From Phytophthora sp. 'mugwort' (lineage: Eukaryota > Oomycota > Peronosporomycetes > Peronosporales > Peronosporaceae): a stretch of 64,000 nt of DNA. Every line of letters starts with the position of its first letter. Position 1 is the first letter of the stretch. The translations under genes and the position numbers were made by a program. Location of the stretch: the NCBI GenBank assembly GCA_033558025.1, contig JAUCEF010000010.1, positions 1,513,001 through 1,577,000 of the forward strand, written 5' to 3'. The notes beneath the pieces were generated by a model that was not told where the DNA came from, made no database searches, and saw nothing but the letters and a program-made list of their open reading frames with translations. Shown here one piece after another: positions 23,350-33,669 of the stretch.

Positions 23350-25261
23350 CTTATTGCCATCTGCATCGAATACGCTTGAAGGCGTAGCTGGTCATGACAA
23401 TCGACGCCTCCCTTGTAGCGTTGATACTCCGCAACCAGTCCTGGGCGGGGTACATTGCTTGGGGGCCCTATCTTCTCACATCTCCGAACCGTGGCCGGCT
23501 CCGCCGTCACTTGTGAAGCCAAGAAATACACGATGGTGTTGTCTGCCCACATCAGGGTCACAAGTCCCGGATTTGATTTGGCCACTGTAATTCTGAAGGA
23601 GCCACGTGGTGTTCTGGCTTGCCGTTTCTTCTTCGGGTACGTCAGCTTATCGCACCACCTCTTTCGGTCAATCTGCATAGTGCCGACGTAGTTGAACCAT
23701 TGTCCGGAGCTGCTGCGCTAGAGGTATGGACGAGTAGTAGCGGTCTCCAACACCAACCGACGCCCTTCATACGGCATCCCACGAAACACACACGCAATGT
23801 TACGGACCACAGCCGCTGGACCGTTCTTGGTGTCCATAGATTAAGAGCCTTCAGTGTCACCAGCTCTCCCGATGTCGAGCTCAACGCTGTAATTGACCAA
23901 ATGATGACATGTCAGTATACAGCCACGAAAATAAACCCATCCTGTCAGCATACGTACCGCTTGCAGTATCCTGTCTCGGCGCAGCAAATCATGACGCACT
24001 TGGAGCCCCATCGATGTGGCTTGTCTTCATGAAGGTCCTCGTTGGATTTCGGCGGTTGTGAGACGGAAGAACACCTTCGTCGATTACAATGCGCGATCCA
24101 AGTACATACCCCTGTTTGAATCTCTTCTCTAGCGCCGACAGAATGGAACGATTTTTCCAAGCTCGATCCGTTGTGGCCGCGGGGTCCTCGTTGTCCTTAA
24201 AGTGAATGAATCGTGAAATCTCCCGAAACCGGTCACGCGGCATCACTTTGTTTAAAGTTCCCGCAGGTAGAACGCCGATCCCATCCGTTTGCCAGTGCTC
24301 ATCCATTTTGCTTGCAAGGCCGGAGCGCATGAGCGAGCATCAAACCAATCCATTGTACACCTTCGTGAGGAGCAATCTTCTGAAATTTCTCAAGCTTCCT
24401 TAGTAATGTAGCTTTTTCCTTCTCTCTGCGCGATGCGTGGCGCAGATTTCTTTCTCTTCTGCCTTTTGGAGTCTTGCCTCAAGGGTTTGCTGCCAGTACA
24501 GATGCGTCTGGGCCGCCACATGCCGCCAAAATGTTTTTGGGAGGAAGTAATAGAAGAGCTGAAGCGGGGATTTGGAAGCCGGCATGACGTCTTTTGATGG
24601 TCCGCAGTACCCTTCGTACATATTGTCGACAACTGGGTCTGCCACGATCTCTGCTTCAACATTGTCTGGAATCACGTCCCAGCCGTCCACCTTCATTTGG
24701 TCGAGTTGCTCATTCGTGTACACCTCAGAGGAATCTGTCAGCATAACAAACCTGCCAGAAGCTGTTCAAGTCAGGCTAAGACACAACAGCGCATGCTCAC
24801 CTTGTACACTCATGTACCAGCGTTCCCGTTCATCGGCATCCATCAGTCCGGCAAGGCGGTGCAGCGCTTGTTGTAGACTTTCGGTCTTGCTGGAATAGGC
24901 GTCACTTGACTCACTATCCGAGTCTATGCTAGATATAACATCCACCGAGTCCACGTCGCCCTCGCCATCACTTCCAAGCACAGTTCCACCGCGTGGATCA
25001 CCAACATTCGGGTCGAGGACATCAGCGTAGCCAAGCGACAACGGCGGTCTATCCCCGGTTCCTTACAGAACTTGGCGAGTGCTCTCGCCGACGGCAAGAC
25101 CACCGCCTTCTGCTCATCATCACTGCTCCCCATGCCTTCTTCAGCATCCGAATCTTCTTCATCGTCATTGTCATTCTCGGCATTGTTGTCAGGCTAGTAC
25201 GCCTCGTCCTCGGAGCCAACGTTCGATGCCGTGTCGCTTTCGTCACTTTTAAAAGATACGC

Positions 25262-25610
25262 TCAAACAGTCAGCGCGGTTTGCGGTGAACCGCCCTCGTC
25301 AACCCTGGCGACGGTAGCACCCGCAGTGCTTTCGTCTTCGGCCACAGCGCTGGGTTCTTCACACGGGGTCGATGCCATATTCGCGCCAGGAGTAATATCG
25401 CCAGCTACAGCTGTCGTGTCTGTACTGGCTGTCAACGTGGCGTTCCTGTCAGCATCCACAACTTGCATGCCATCCGTGTCAGCATTAGCTTCAACCGTTA
25501 TTCCGCCCCGGTCAGCATAGGTGCTTGGAGTGGTCATCATGTCAGCATTGCCTGTAAGTATTATACAATCAAGGTCAGTATACTGCACGATACGTCCATG
25601 TCAGTATAAA
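25262..25610. repeat. degenerate TGTCAGCAT-type repeats in the acidic region
   Basis: The 9-mer TGTCAGCAT or close variants recur about every 30 bases (near 25450, 25480, 25510, 25540, 25575, 25600). On the minus strand they encode the repeated Asp-Ala-Asp/Asn-Ala-Asp spots of a low-complexity transposase region. Confidence 0.5.
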
Positions 25611-26643
25611 TACAGAAACCATTACCCTCCGGGGAACTTGGCTTGTCAGTAGGAGGCACTACTGCCCTTCCGTCGCTTTTAACAACCCAGTGCACCACAT
25701 CACGTGAGACTTCACCACAGCGAACCGTAATAACACCAAACTTTCCTGTGCTGTTCCCATCGCCCCATACTTTACCAAACGCTGCTATCTCTCGGCGGCG
25801 TAGCGTTGCATCTGCTTCAATCTGCGTCTTCGTCCGCTTCTTGGGTGGTTTTGGGGCCATTTTTTTAAGGTTTCGCAGGCGCAGATGATCTGATTGCACG
25901 CTTCTTGGCCGGTGCCTTTGCTGCCAGCTCAGGTGCTGTGGCTCGCCGTTGACGCTTGGGCCGAGCCGGCGCTGCGTCTTGTGCAGAGCTGCGGACTAGC
26001 GTACGTAATACACATGTCAACGTAAGCTGTAGATATGTAAATACAACACGAAGAAGCGAACCGCACTTACTGGCATGGGCATCCGTGCGCACCAGCACAT
26101 TGATGATGTTTAGCCGCCGACAGAGCTCGTTGTCCCCCCGCACGTAGGCCAGTAGCTCGTCCTCGCCGTTGAAAAGTCGACTCCCTGTGTGCCACCCTTC
26201 AGAGTGCGCCAAGACTTCAGGTAGTTGGCGCTACAGTATTAACCACAACCAATATAGTTTAACATGATGAGAGCAACAACATCGTACTCGGTCCAGACGC
26301 ACTGGATCTTTAACTTCGTAGCTGGCTTCCACGACCAGCCCTCGGAGCGAAGGCGGGACCATATGCCCGGAAGTCCATAGCATAGGCCCTCGCGCTGGTG
26401 CTCTGCCGCTCGAAATCCAAGATTGAGTGACTTTGCGGCTGAGCGGGAAGGGGGAACCGATTTTTGGATGATTTTTGAAAAAATGAGCCTGCTCCTACGC
26501 ACGGTACTTCGGCCCAGCTGTTTGGGTAGCCAATAGCAACAACGTTCAGAATTACGTGGACCAATCAGATCTCCTTAACTTGTGGGAAGGGACGATGATC
26601 CCGTTTTCTCGGATCTCGAGGCATAGTGAAATCAAGTAGTTTT

Positions 26644-26664
26644 TATGCTGCTCTGAACAGCATA
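26644..26664. repeat. subterminal palindrome, right end of piggyBac
   Basis: Arms TATGCTGCTC and GAACAGCATA around T; one mismatch compared with the left copy at 22372-22392. Confidence 0.85.
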
Positions 26665-26683
26665 AGGCCGTTTGCCGACCCTT

Positions 26684-26696
26684 CGCGTGCAAGGGG
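26684..26696 (-). repeat. piggyBac terminal inverted repeat, right
   Basis: CGCGTGCAAGGGG immediately before TTAA; exact inverse of the left terminus. Confidence 0.95.
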
Positions 26697-26700
26697 TTAA

Positions 26701-26805
26701 GACGCCGCGAACTTAGTGAATTTGGCGAGCTGATATATCCGTTGAACCCAGGCGCAACAGGATGAGAATAGGTCAGATGGATGACTTGTCTGCTGGACGT
26801 TGTCA
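26701..26805 (-). repeat. gypsy 5' LTR, part 2 (split by piggyBac)
   Basis: 105 bp matching the last 104 bp of the left LTR (one indel), followed by the CCTG target duplication. Confidence 0.9.
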
Positions 26806-26809
26806 CCTG

Positions 26810-28578
26810 CAGCTATCAAGACCCAAACGGAATCGGAGTGGAAAGCAAGGTCCGCATTGTCATCATCGGCAGTTTTTCCTTGACAAACTTGGCCTCCGAA
26901 ATGCTCAATCTTGGCTTAGATATTGCGACTTGGCGTCAAGAGTGCGCTGGGACTTATATTTGAGGAAACATCTGACACGACTTCGACGTCGGATATAACA
27001 GCGGGGCTACATGTACATGTAAACAACTGGCAGGCAGGATGCCGTTAGTGTTGCCCTTTGATCGAGCTACCTATAGACTTAGGCTCGTACTCGTTCATGT
27101 CTTTTTCCGACGAGATGGATCACTTAAGTCGGGTAATGTTAGCCAACGTGATCCAACCCAATTGGCCCCATCAGGCTCAAGCCCCAAGAAACTTAATGCC
27201 GAATATTTGTGACCCAAGTGTTCAGCACCGACAGCAACGTGCACTAAGCACCATATCAGCTTTACGAAGTAGGTGCGTGATTCGAACTCAGGCGACAAGT
27301 TGCCTATAAGAACCTCCTAAATTTTAAGATGACTCGTCCGAAATTTCCAACAGACAAAAGGACTTGCTCCATTCCGTACCAACCAGTCTGCTTTGTGGTA
27401 AATCAGAAGCCATCTTGCAGCGCTCCATGCTCTAATTTGGAGTCCAAATATGTGTAGCTCAGCTGACCAGACGAGGCGAGCGATTTGAGTGTCGGAGCCC
27501 AACGAAGTGCAAGGACGCTTTCACCCGTGTTTACTGATCCACGTGCAACGCTGTCGCGGCTCCAATCCACCGAGTCGTCTCGGTGGCGTCCTCACATGAC
27601 AGTTTAAATTCGTGGCGGCCACGTGAACCAGGCTGCACTGAAATACATGTACGCCAAGTCACTTCGCACTGCGAAACGCAAACGCGAATTGTATGGATAT
27701 TTCACCATCGGTCAAGCGAGTTGGGATTTTTCTAGCGACAAAACTTTCATCAGCATTCACGACGGATTCGGTCGAAAAGCTTTGCTAGCCGCTTGCGTCA
27801 GTGCTACAGTGGAGGTCCGTGGCGTCGTCACTGACAAGGGCGCTGTGACTGCTGTGACGGACTTGGCATGTCTCGAGCATCTCGCTGTGCAATGTACGCA
27901 GGACACGTCCACCAAGCCAAATACTTCAAAAGTATTCGCCTTCCACGGCCTTCGAAAGACGTCGGGCAATCGGCTATCCGGGATCCTTGAGGGACATGTC
28001 CACTGTGGCGAGTGGTACGCGCGCCACAGGAAATACCCGCTCAAAAGTCGTAGCTAACGCGCTGAAAGTCTCTGGAGAATCTTCCAGCTCAGCATGCACC
28101 AATGCCGGACACTCAGACTTGCACCTACAATGCGCACTGTCCTTCCAGTGTCCGAGCTTTGCGCTTTACACGCTCAGCCGCACATAACTTTAATTGGAAC
28201 GTCGAGATTCTCTGCAAGCATTGCCCGGCACCGAAATGGCATTAAAACCTACCAGTGCAGACAAGCAAAAAGAAAAAAAAAATGCAAAAGCCGCATACAA
28301 ACAGCAAAATAAAATATCCGCCACAATACACCCTAAAATTTACACTTCTCCATCATACATGCATCAAGTTTCAACACATAAAAAAAGTTTCTGCGTATCG
28401 TCCGGCAGAAGAGGCCGGAGCCAGAGAGTCGGTCCAGAGGCCACGTATGAACGACGAGTCAGCTGGTCCCAAAAGTGCAAGCTCAGACCCAAAGATCAGT
28501 ACATGCACTGTACCCGCGCGCAGGTCCACCAAAAAAAATGCACCAAAGAACGACAGCCCCCCGCCCGACCCCCTTCCT
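26810..28578. other. intergenic region with one unrecognised frame
   Basis: Apart from the frame at 27647-28057, I see only short frames. Positions 28260-28320 and 28525-28545 are A-rich. Confidence 0.45.
27647..28057 (+). CDS. hypothetical protein or gene fragment
   Basis: An open frame with its first ATG at 27647 and stop at 28057; the frame opens upstream at 27623 only with GTG. The roughly 136-residue product is basic at the N terminus (SLRTAKRKRELYGYFTIG) and has several scattered cysteines. No signal peptide, membrane segment or known domain was recognised, and no oomycete promoter motif precedes it. It may be an exon of a decayed gene. Confidence that it is expressed is low. Confidence 0.25.
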   Translation: MYAKSLRTAKRKRELYGYFTIGQASWDFSSDKTFISIHDGFGRKALLAACVSATVEVRGVVTDKGAVTAVTDLACLEHLAVQCTQDTSTKPNTSKVFAFHGLRKTSGNRLSGILEGHVHCGEWYARHRKYPLKSRS

Positions 28579-28594
28579 GCTCATTCTTCGATTT
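28579..28594 (+). promoter_or_regulatory. oomycete Inr/FPR core promoter
   Basis: GCTCATTCTTCGATTT, a close match to the oomycete initiator plus flanking promoter region, 23 bases upstream of the ATG at 28618. It sets a short 5' UTR. Confidence 0.75.
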
Positions 28595-28617
28595 GACCTC
28601 TAGGAGATTTTTTTAGT

Positions 28618-29445
28618 ATGGCCTTCAAGTTGCTCTTCTTGCTCGCTCTGGGCGCCTCGAGCGCCCTGGCTGCCGACGATAGCGGCAGCATGACCATGTC
28701 GGTGGGTACGAACGGCACGACGGTGCAGGCCGTGAGCGGCACGACCGAGTTCATGGGATCCGAGTACAACCCGGGCAAGTGCGTACTGCAGTTCCTGAGT
28801 CTCGAGTGCGACGACAACTGCGCCGAGCTTAACGGTTACGAGCTCGAGTGCGTCTCGCAGGGCAAGCAGAACGGCAAGGAGAAGAAAATGTGCGAGTGTA
28901 AGGCCGAGGATGTCAATTCATGCCAGAGCTCGGTCAACCCGAACGCCACGTCTGGCACTGTGCCCCAGTTCGGCGAGTGCAGCGACCAAAACCAGTGCGT
29001 TGACTCGTACGGATACATCGCCACGTCCACGGAGGAGGGTCCCATCTGCGCTGAGAAGATCCACTGCCTCCAGGAGATTAACACGACGGCCACAGAGCCC
29101 GCCTCGATCTGCCACACTTGCATGTCGTGCATCGCCCAGAACGACGCCGCTGACAAGCAGCTCGCGGCTGCCAAGCGCTTCAACTGCTCGTCTATTTGTC
29201 CCCCGGAGATTCTTGACACTGTCGCTGAGCGGAATGCCGCCGGTGTGGGCATCGCCGACTCATACTCGCTCACGGCCTCGACCTCGGGCTCGAGCGACAA
29301 GTCTAACTCGACCACCTCTTCGGCTGACGGCAGCAGCAGCAGTGCTGCGGGATCTAGCAGTGCCGCTTCGACGATCCCCCGAGCGAACTTGGCTGCCATC
29401 CTCTCAGCCGTCGTCGCCGTGGCTCTCCTGGGTGCTATGAACTAG
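28618..29445 (+). CDS. secreted cysteine-rich protein, probable GPI anchor
   Basis: Intact 275-residue protein. Residues 1-19 form a signal peptide (LLFLLALGASSALA). The ectodomain (about 20-205) contains 16 cysteines and several N-glycosylation sequons (NGT, NAT, NTT, NCS). A Ser/Thr-rich stalk (about 215-250) leads to a hydrophobic C terminus (LAAILSAVVAVALLGAMN) that ends the protein, the layout of a GPI-anchored surface protein. The cysteine spacing does not fit an elicitin domain, and I do not recognise the ectodomain family. A strong oomycete core promoter lies 23 bp upstream. Codon use is strongly GC-ended, unlike the surrounding mobile DNA, which fits an expressed gene. The downstream neighbour is convergent, 186 bp away. 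Confidence 0.9.
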   Translation: MAFKLLFLLALGASSALAADDSGSMTMSVGTNGTTVQAVSGTTEFMGSEYNPGKCVLQFLSLECDDNCAELNGYELECVSQGKQNGKEKKMCECKAEDVNSCQSSVNPNATSGTVPQFGECSDQNQCVDSYGYIATSTEEGPICAEKIHCLQEINTTATEPASICHTCMSCIAQNDAADKQLAAAKRFNCSSICPPEILDTVAERNAAGVGIADSYSLTASTSGSSDKSNSTTSSADGSSSSAAGSSSAASTIPRANLAAILSAVVAVALLGAMN

Positions 29446-29631
29446 GATGACAGAAGAGAAGACAGAAACAAGAACCAGCACCTGGTATTAATGTTATCAA
29501 ACAAACGCACTCGTTACGTAAAATGCATAACGGTTTTTTGTGTTTGTTACACATTGTTGCAAAAACAAATGAGAAAAAACTATTAAATACAACTACAGAC
29601 AATAAACATCTTATCGAAATGTTCGATACAA

Positions 29632-31524
29632 CTACGAGACGTGGAGTGAATTCAAGCGGCTTGCGATGTCGTTAAAAACATAGCGAGTGCATCGATCCTT
29701 AACGCGCTCGTATTCTGTCGCTTGAAGGCCAATGCGTCGCGATACCGCTAGTCGAGTCTCCTCCTCATCAAGTGTAGCCATCATGTTCCCTTTGGGCTTG
29801 GGTAGAGGGCAGTATCCTTTAATGGACATATGTCGAACCGACATGATGCCAGTGCCTGGCTCACGGCGGATAATCATCCCACCGCAGACGTTGCGGCGAA
29901 TAGTCTTACGGCCAGGAGCGTCCACAGGCATCGGGTGCAGCGTGTCATCGTCCACATAGTCCCACATGATCATAGCTTCGTTCGGGCCGCGCTGTTCTCT
30001 GGTGATCACACGAGCTTCCACCTTGATCTCGTCGGCTTCATGCGTTTGTTCCACATTCTCCAATGCGGGCTCCATTGACGCCACAAGGTCCGAGTAGTAA
30101 ATGCATGATCTCGTTACTCCATCATCTTCATTTTGGTATACTTCGTCCACACATCGAGACTGGTATCCAGCTCCTGGGTAGTACAAGCCGATCGATCGCA
30201 TACTGGCAAACACCAAGTTTATAAGCGCATCTAACGTGCACGTGGCTGTCTCCCTGAATAGGAAAACTGACGAAAACTCTTTAATCACTCGGCCATCGCC
30301 TATATCATCGGTTGTGCAGCACTGAGGTCCATTGCTGTTGGGTTTGCCAAAGAGTTCCCGCATCACAACATCCGTGTAGCCATCAGGCAGCTCCTGGGCG
30401 TCGCGCGTTCCATCATGCAGTAGCTTGACCCTGCCAGTGTATACTTCCCCAATAGCCAGAAGTCTTTGAGTCTCGTCCTCCGTGTTCTTCAACACGAGCT
30501 TATTAGCCAGATCAATCTTACTCTGAGGAAAGTGAGCCACATACTCCTTCCTTCTTGCAATCGCATCTCGTGACGCCAGGGCCGTGAATGAGTGCACCCA
30601 GTCATGGAACTCAAGGGTCTTGGAACACGGCAAGTTACCTCCCCCCATCATGGCCCTCATGCCTCCAAGGAAGGCTGTCTGTTGGAATAGTGCCTGCTTC
30701 AATACCTGGTTATTGTGCTCTGCCTGCTTCCTCTTGCGTCGTTGCGTCATGGCCTCCTCTTCATAAGCCACGAGCTGGCCATTGTCAGCCAGTTGGGCTC
30801 GTCTCTCAGCTCGCAACGACGCCAGCTGCGCCGTAAGCCTGACCATATCGGCCTGTAGCGAAGACACGAGACATTTTTTCTTCTCTCTGTGTCTCTGCAC
30901 ACTCGAGGCGATCTGGGAGCGTCGTTTCTTCTTCTTCTGCTCCTCCACCGTCAGCGGCTCTGTCTTCATGTCTGCATTGAAAACCTTCCTGCCTCTATCC
31001 CGTCCTCTGGCCGCCTTCTTGGTATTCGCCGTCGCTGCGACCGGTCGTGGGACCACCTGTGCCGTCTCCGAGACGCTGCTGACGCTGCTAAAGCTGCTGT
31101 AACCTGCTGGGAGGGCCCCAGAAAATGGGGAAGTCGGTGTGGCCTCACTCTGTCGCAGTTGAGAGTACTGGGCCGAGTTCTGCGTCAAATGGGCCGCCTG
31201 GAGGGTCAGATTCACGGCTGGAGCTGGTGGAAGCGCGCTGAGCGCATCTTCGATCAGCAAGTCACTCAGAACCTCCCAGTCTTGGTCCAGATTGGCGGCC
31301 GGGAGGTCGGCTGACACGTCATCGGACGCAGGTGATGACGCGCCCTCGCTGCTGTTGCAGACCGACGGAGAGTTCCACGCACGGGAGGAGCGCGATGGAG
31401 ACGCGTACGTGTACGCCAAGGGCCGGTACTCGGGCTGGGAGGCTGCCGCGGAGGCGTCGTTGGGCGACGCAAACAAGCTCTCCATGGTATTGGAATGAGA
31501 GACATGGGCACTCCCTGTCGCCAT
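29632..31524 (-). CDS. bZIP transcription factor with a large C-terminal domain
   Basis: Intact 630-residue frame. The N terminus (about 40-180) is Ser/Ala/Pro-rich. The basic region (about 196-218, KKKKRRSQIASSVQRHREKKK) is followed by a leucine zipper (LVSSLQADMVRLTAQLASLRAE) and a longer coiled coil. In the basic region the usual invariant Asn position appears to be Gln, while the Arg four before the zipper side is kept; noncanonical residues here are known in oomycete bZIPs. Residues about 300-630 form a conserved-looking globular region without a name I can prove; a START-like fold is possible. The first ATG is at 31524. A second ATG at 31485 follows a CTCATTCCAA initiator-like motif (31487-31503) and may be the true start. 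Probably nuclear. Confidence 0.85.
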   Translation of the reverse strand: MATGSAHVSHSNTMESLFASPNDASAAASQPEYRPLAYTYASPSRSSRAWNSPSVCNSSEGASSPASDDVSADLPAANLDQDWEVLSDLLIEDALSALPPAPAVNLTLQAAHLTQNSAQYSQLRQSEATPTSPFSGALPAGYSSFSSVSSVSETAQVVPRPVAATANTKKAARGRDRGRKVFNADMKTEPLTVEEQKKKKRRSQIASSVQRHREKKKCLVSSLQADMVRLTAQLASLRAERRAQLADNGQLVAYEEEAMTQRRKRKQAEHNNQVLKQALFQQTAFLGGMRAMMGGGNLPCSKTLEFHDWVHSFTALASRDAIARRKEYVAHFPQSKIDLANKLVLKNTEDETQRLLAIGEVYTGRVKLLHDGTRDAQELPDGYTDVVMRELFGKPNSNGPQCCTTDDIGDGRVIKEFSSVFLFRETATCTLDALINLVFASMRSIGLYYPGAGYQSRCVDEVYQNEDDGVTRSCIYYSDLVASMEPALENVEQTHEADEIKVEARVITREQRGPNEAMIMWDYVDDDTLHPMPVDAPGRKTIRRNVCGGMIIRREPGTGIMSVRHMSIKGYCPLPKPKGNMMATLDEEETRLAVSRRIGLQATEYERVKDRCTRYVFNDIASRLNSLHVS

Positions 31525-31749
31525 TGAACCTATTGAGTTATGCAGGTGTTGTAAACAACGAAGTTTTTAAACTCAAAAGTAAGCTCCTGCTTAAGAATAA
31601 AACAAAATGTGTTTTATACACTAGATGTCCACCAAAAGTTGTTGGAAAGGGGCTGTCCATAATGTGCAGAGCGCATCAAGAACTCACTCGCCCCCCCGCT
31701 ATGAAGAAAAAAGAGCGTCTAGGGCGTCTAGCGGCACGGGTCTCCTAGA

Positions 31750-33665
31750 GTATCAGAATGCGAGTGTGATGAACCCGAAGAGCCATGTTCTCACGATCCA
31801 TTAACCAGAGTTGCCAGTGACGGAGCTTCTCAATCTACTGCAAAACCTGGGATTGTGCCCAATCCCTCTAATAATGTTCCACCCTCCGGGTGGGGTCTTG
31901 CAATAAATGTAGGGCCCCTCTGATTTTAATTGTCAGAATTCTCCGAGTTGTCAGATTGGAGCCAGCATAAACTAATTGCCATTGGCGAGTTGCTACCGTA
32001 GGTCGGTCGAGCTCAAGGAGCAACTTTTTTTTTCACCTTTCATTATCAATTTCGAGACCCAAACCAAGTTCATGGTGGAAAATAAGCTGCATGTAGTCCA
32101 AGAACTGGAGGCTTCAAGCGTCCGGTTACGAAGAAGCATAAGCTCGACAGGAAGACGTCGTGCACGTGCAGCAGGTGATCAAAGAGTACAGTACAACATT
32201 TAGTACTCGGACATTTATAACATGAATGAGACTGCTGTGTTCCTTTATCACAATCGCAACACGAGAATCGAATTCCGTGGGGCCAGGGACGTCAACGTGA
32301 AGTCGTTCGTCTTCGCGACGGGGTCAAGATTCAGTACCCCATCCCTTTAATAGTGCCCCATGTAAGCTTACGTAGTGCTTCACGGGGCAGTATCGCAGGT
32401 TTTAGAGTAGAATATTTGGACGTTGCATATATCTGCCCTTATAATCACGACCTCAGCCTAGCCTAGCGAATAATGGCGAATCCTTCAGCGTACAGCTTTG
32501 CTAACCCTATATACTTCTTATCCCAGATGGGGGGTGTTTAGTGACTTTTTGAGCTAAGAACGCTAATAGTAGAAACCAAGTGCGAAGCAGAACCTTATCT
32601 GTAAATGTTTTTAAGTCATACCCACCCCGGACACCATGGCCGATCGCAGGTCCCAGATCCTCTGTTTAGCGACTGGTCCTAACCCCTGTCCAACTTTGGG
32701 AAATGAAATCAAGGCAAAGTTCGGGAATTGTTCGAAGATTAGCAAGTAACGCGAGGGACGCCGAAAACTCCTCAAACGAGCTCACAATAATGGGGCTTCG
32801 CCCAACAATGTAGATGCCGCTCAAAATTTTTTTAGGGACGCATTCTCAGGTTCTAGACTAGATTGTAAACGCCGGATTACGCGCATGTACTTGCACACTA
32901 AGATCGTGTCCCGCGTCCTACGAAGTCCATTTTCTGCGACTTGAAATTGTTTGACGGCGGGGGGTGAACATTATTGAGGGGACGGTTTGAGTTTCGCCGT
33001 CATGAAGTCCTACATTAACAATAGATGTACCAGGCCTCGAAATTACCTCGGAGCTCCTTCAACTAGCTGATAAATGCAGCCTCGGTCAACTGAGCCGTGC
33101 ACCTCGGAGCGTGCTTAGACATCGTTGTCTCTTGGGTTCGATTTTAGCTCATGAAAAAATCTAATGACATGTATTAAACTAGAACTTAAATTTGACGAAA
33201 GTTCTCTCGGTACGTGGGGTACCAAACCACCAAATCTTAGTCGAGAATGCGGGATGAACTCGGTGGTGAAGCCGAGTTCTTAATGGTTATGAAGATCGAC
33301 TACATGTATATCCGACTGTAGCCACCCGGTGAAGAAATGAAGGCCACATTGACGAGTACGAGGACAACGATAACAAAAAGGAAGTAGGTAATTGGCAAAT
33401 ACTTTTTGCACCACGAGCGAGGATTTGCACGGCGGGCCGCTAAGAACTGGGCTAAAACCTGACAAGTGTCAGGTCGCACCGTCTCCATCCGTCGGTACCT
33501 ATCTCTTCTAGATTTCCTGGCACGTTCTTCGTGTTTGGCGCTGCTGTCAGTCTGAGAATGGAAAACCTTGACCAAGAGGAAGAATAACGTGAATTCTGCT
33601 GCTATTACAACCAGAAGTTCGTCTTACTGTAGAATGGTGCGTGTTCAGCTGTGAAGGTGATATTT
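31750..33665. other. intergenic, with one transposase remnant
   Basis: No gene recognised except the pogo-like fragment at 31990-32345. The rest has short frames only. Confidence 0.45.
31990..32345 (+). pseudogene. pogo-like DDE transposase fragment
   Basis: At 32215-32340 one frame reads YNMNETAVFLYHNRNTRIEF and then RGARDVNVKSFVFATG. This matches the start of the DDE domain in pogo/Tigger transposases (usually NMDETAV). The catalytic Asp reads Asn here. Preceding frames are basic and shift. Short and dead. Confidence 0.45.
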
Positions 33666-33669
33666 TAAA

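Larger units (their letters stand above)
22767..26502 (-). pseudogene. piggyBac-type transposase, intron-containing and frameshifted
   Basis: N-terminal part: RLRSEGWSWKPATKLK (about 26360) and GWHTGSRLFNGEDELLAYVRGDNELC (26195-26115). Middle: acidic low-complexity region (25588-24766). Then SPLQLFYYFLPKTFWRHVA (24590-24520). Catalytic domain: MPRDRFREISRFIHFKDNEDP, then SRIVIDEGVLPSHNRRNPTRTFMK (24240-24020). A one-base loss follows before DKPHRWGSKCVMICCAETGYCKR. A later block has GPAAVVRNIACVFRGMPYEGRR and MWADNTIVYFLASQ, and ends with YKGGVDCHDQLRLQAYSMQ. The C terminus has a cysteine-rich ribbon (CKVCLFYKP, FCPRCSHGKRGLVTLC). Good GT-AG introns are visible at 23281-23349 and about 23887-23963. 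The frameshift and a TAA after the second intron inactivate it. Confidence 0.8.
22326..26696 (-). mobile_element. piggyBac DNA transposon nested in a gypsy LTR
   Basis: A 4,371-bp element flanked by TTAA on both sides (22322-22325 and 26697-26700), the target duplication specific to piggyBac. Its ends are perfect 13-bp inverted repeats: CCCCTTGCACGCG at 22326-22338 and CGCGTGCAAGGGG at 26684-26696. Each end also has a subterminal palindromic motif (22372-22392; 26644-26664), 33 bp from the left terminus repeat and 19 bp from the right one. This recalls the asymmetric internal repeats of the original piggyBac. The minus strand encodes a transposase with introns, now broken. The piggyBac is younger than the gypsy. 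Confidence 0.95.
17826..26805 (-). mobile_element. Ty3/gypsy LTR retrotransposon with a nested piggyBac
   Basis: Left LTR is 17826-18062. Right LTR is 22194-22325 plus 26701-26805, split by a piggyBac element. Both LTRs total 237 bp, begin TGACAA and end TTGTCA. They are flanked by the 4-bp direct repeat CCTG at 17822-17825 and 26806-26809. The internal part (18063-22193) encodes, on the minus strand, gag, protease, RT, RNase H and integrase. Without the piggyBac and its duplicated TTAA the element is about 4.6 kb. LTRs differ at many sites (roughly 10-15% by eye), so the insertion is not recent. Pol carries several frameshifts and a destroyed RT active site, so it is non-autonomous now. Confidence 0.9.

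Noticed and set aside
33080..33150. tRNA-like stretch with GGTTCGATTTT
   Set aside because: No paired acceptor, anticodon or T-arm could be folded around it.
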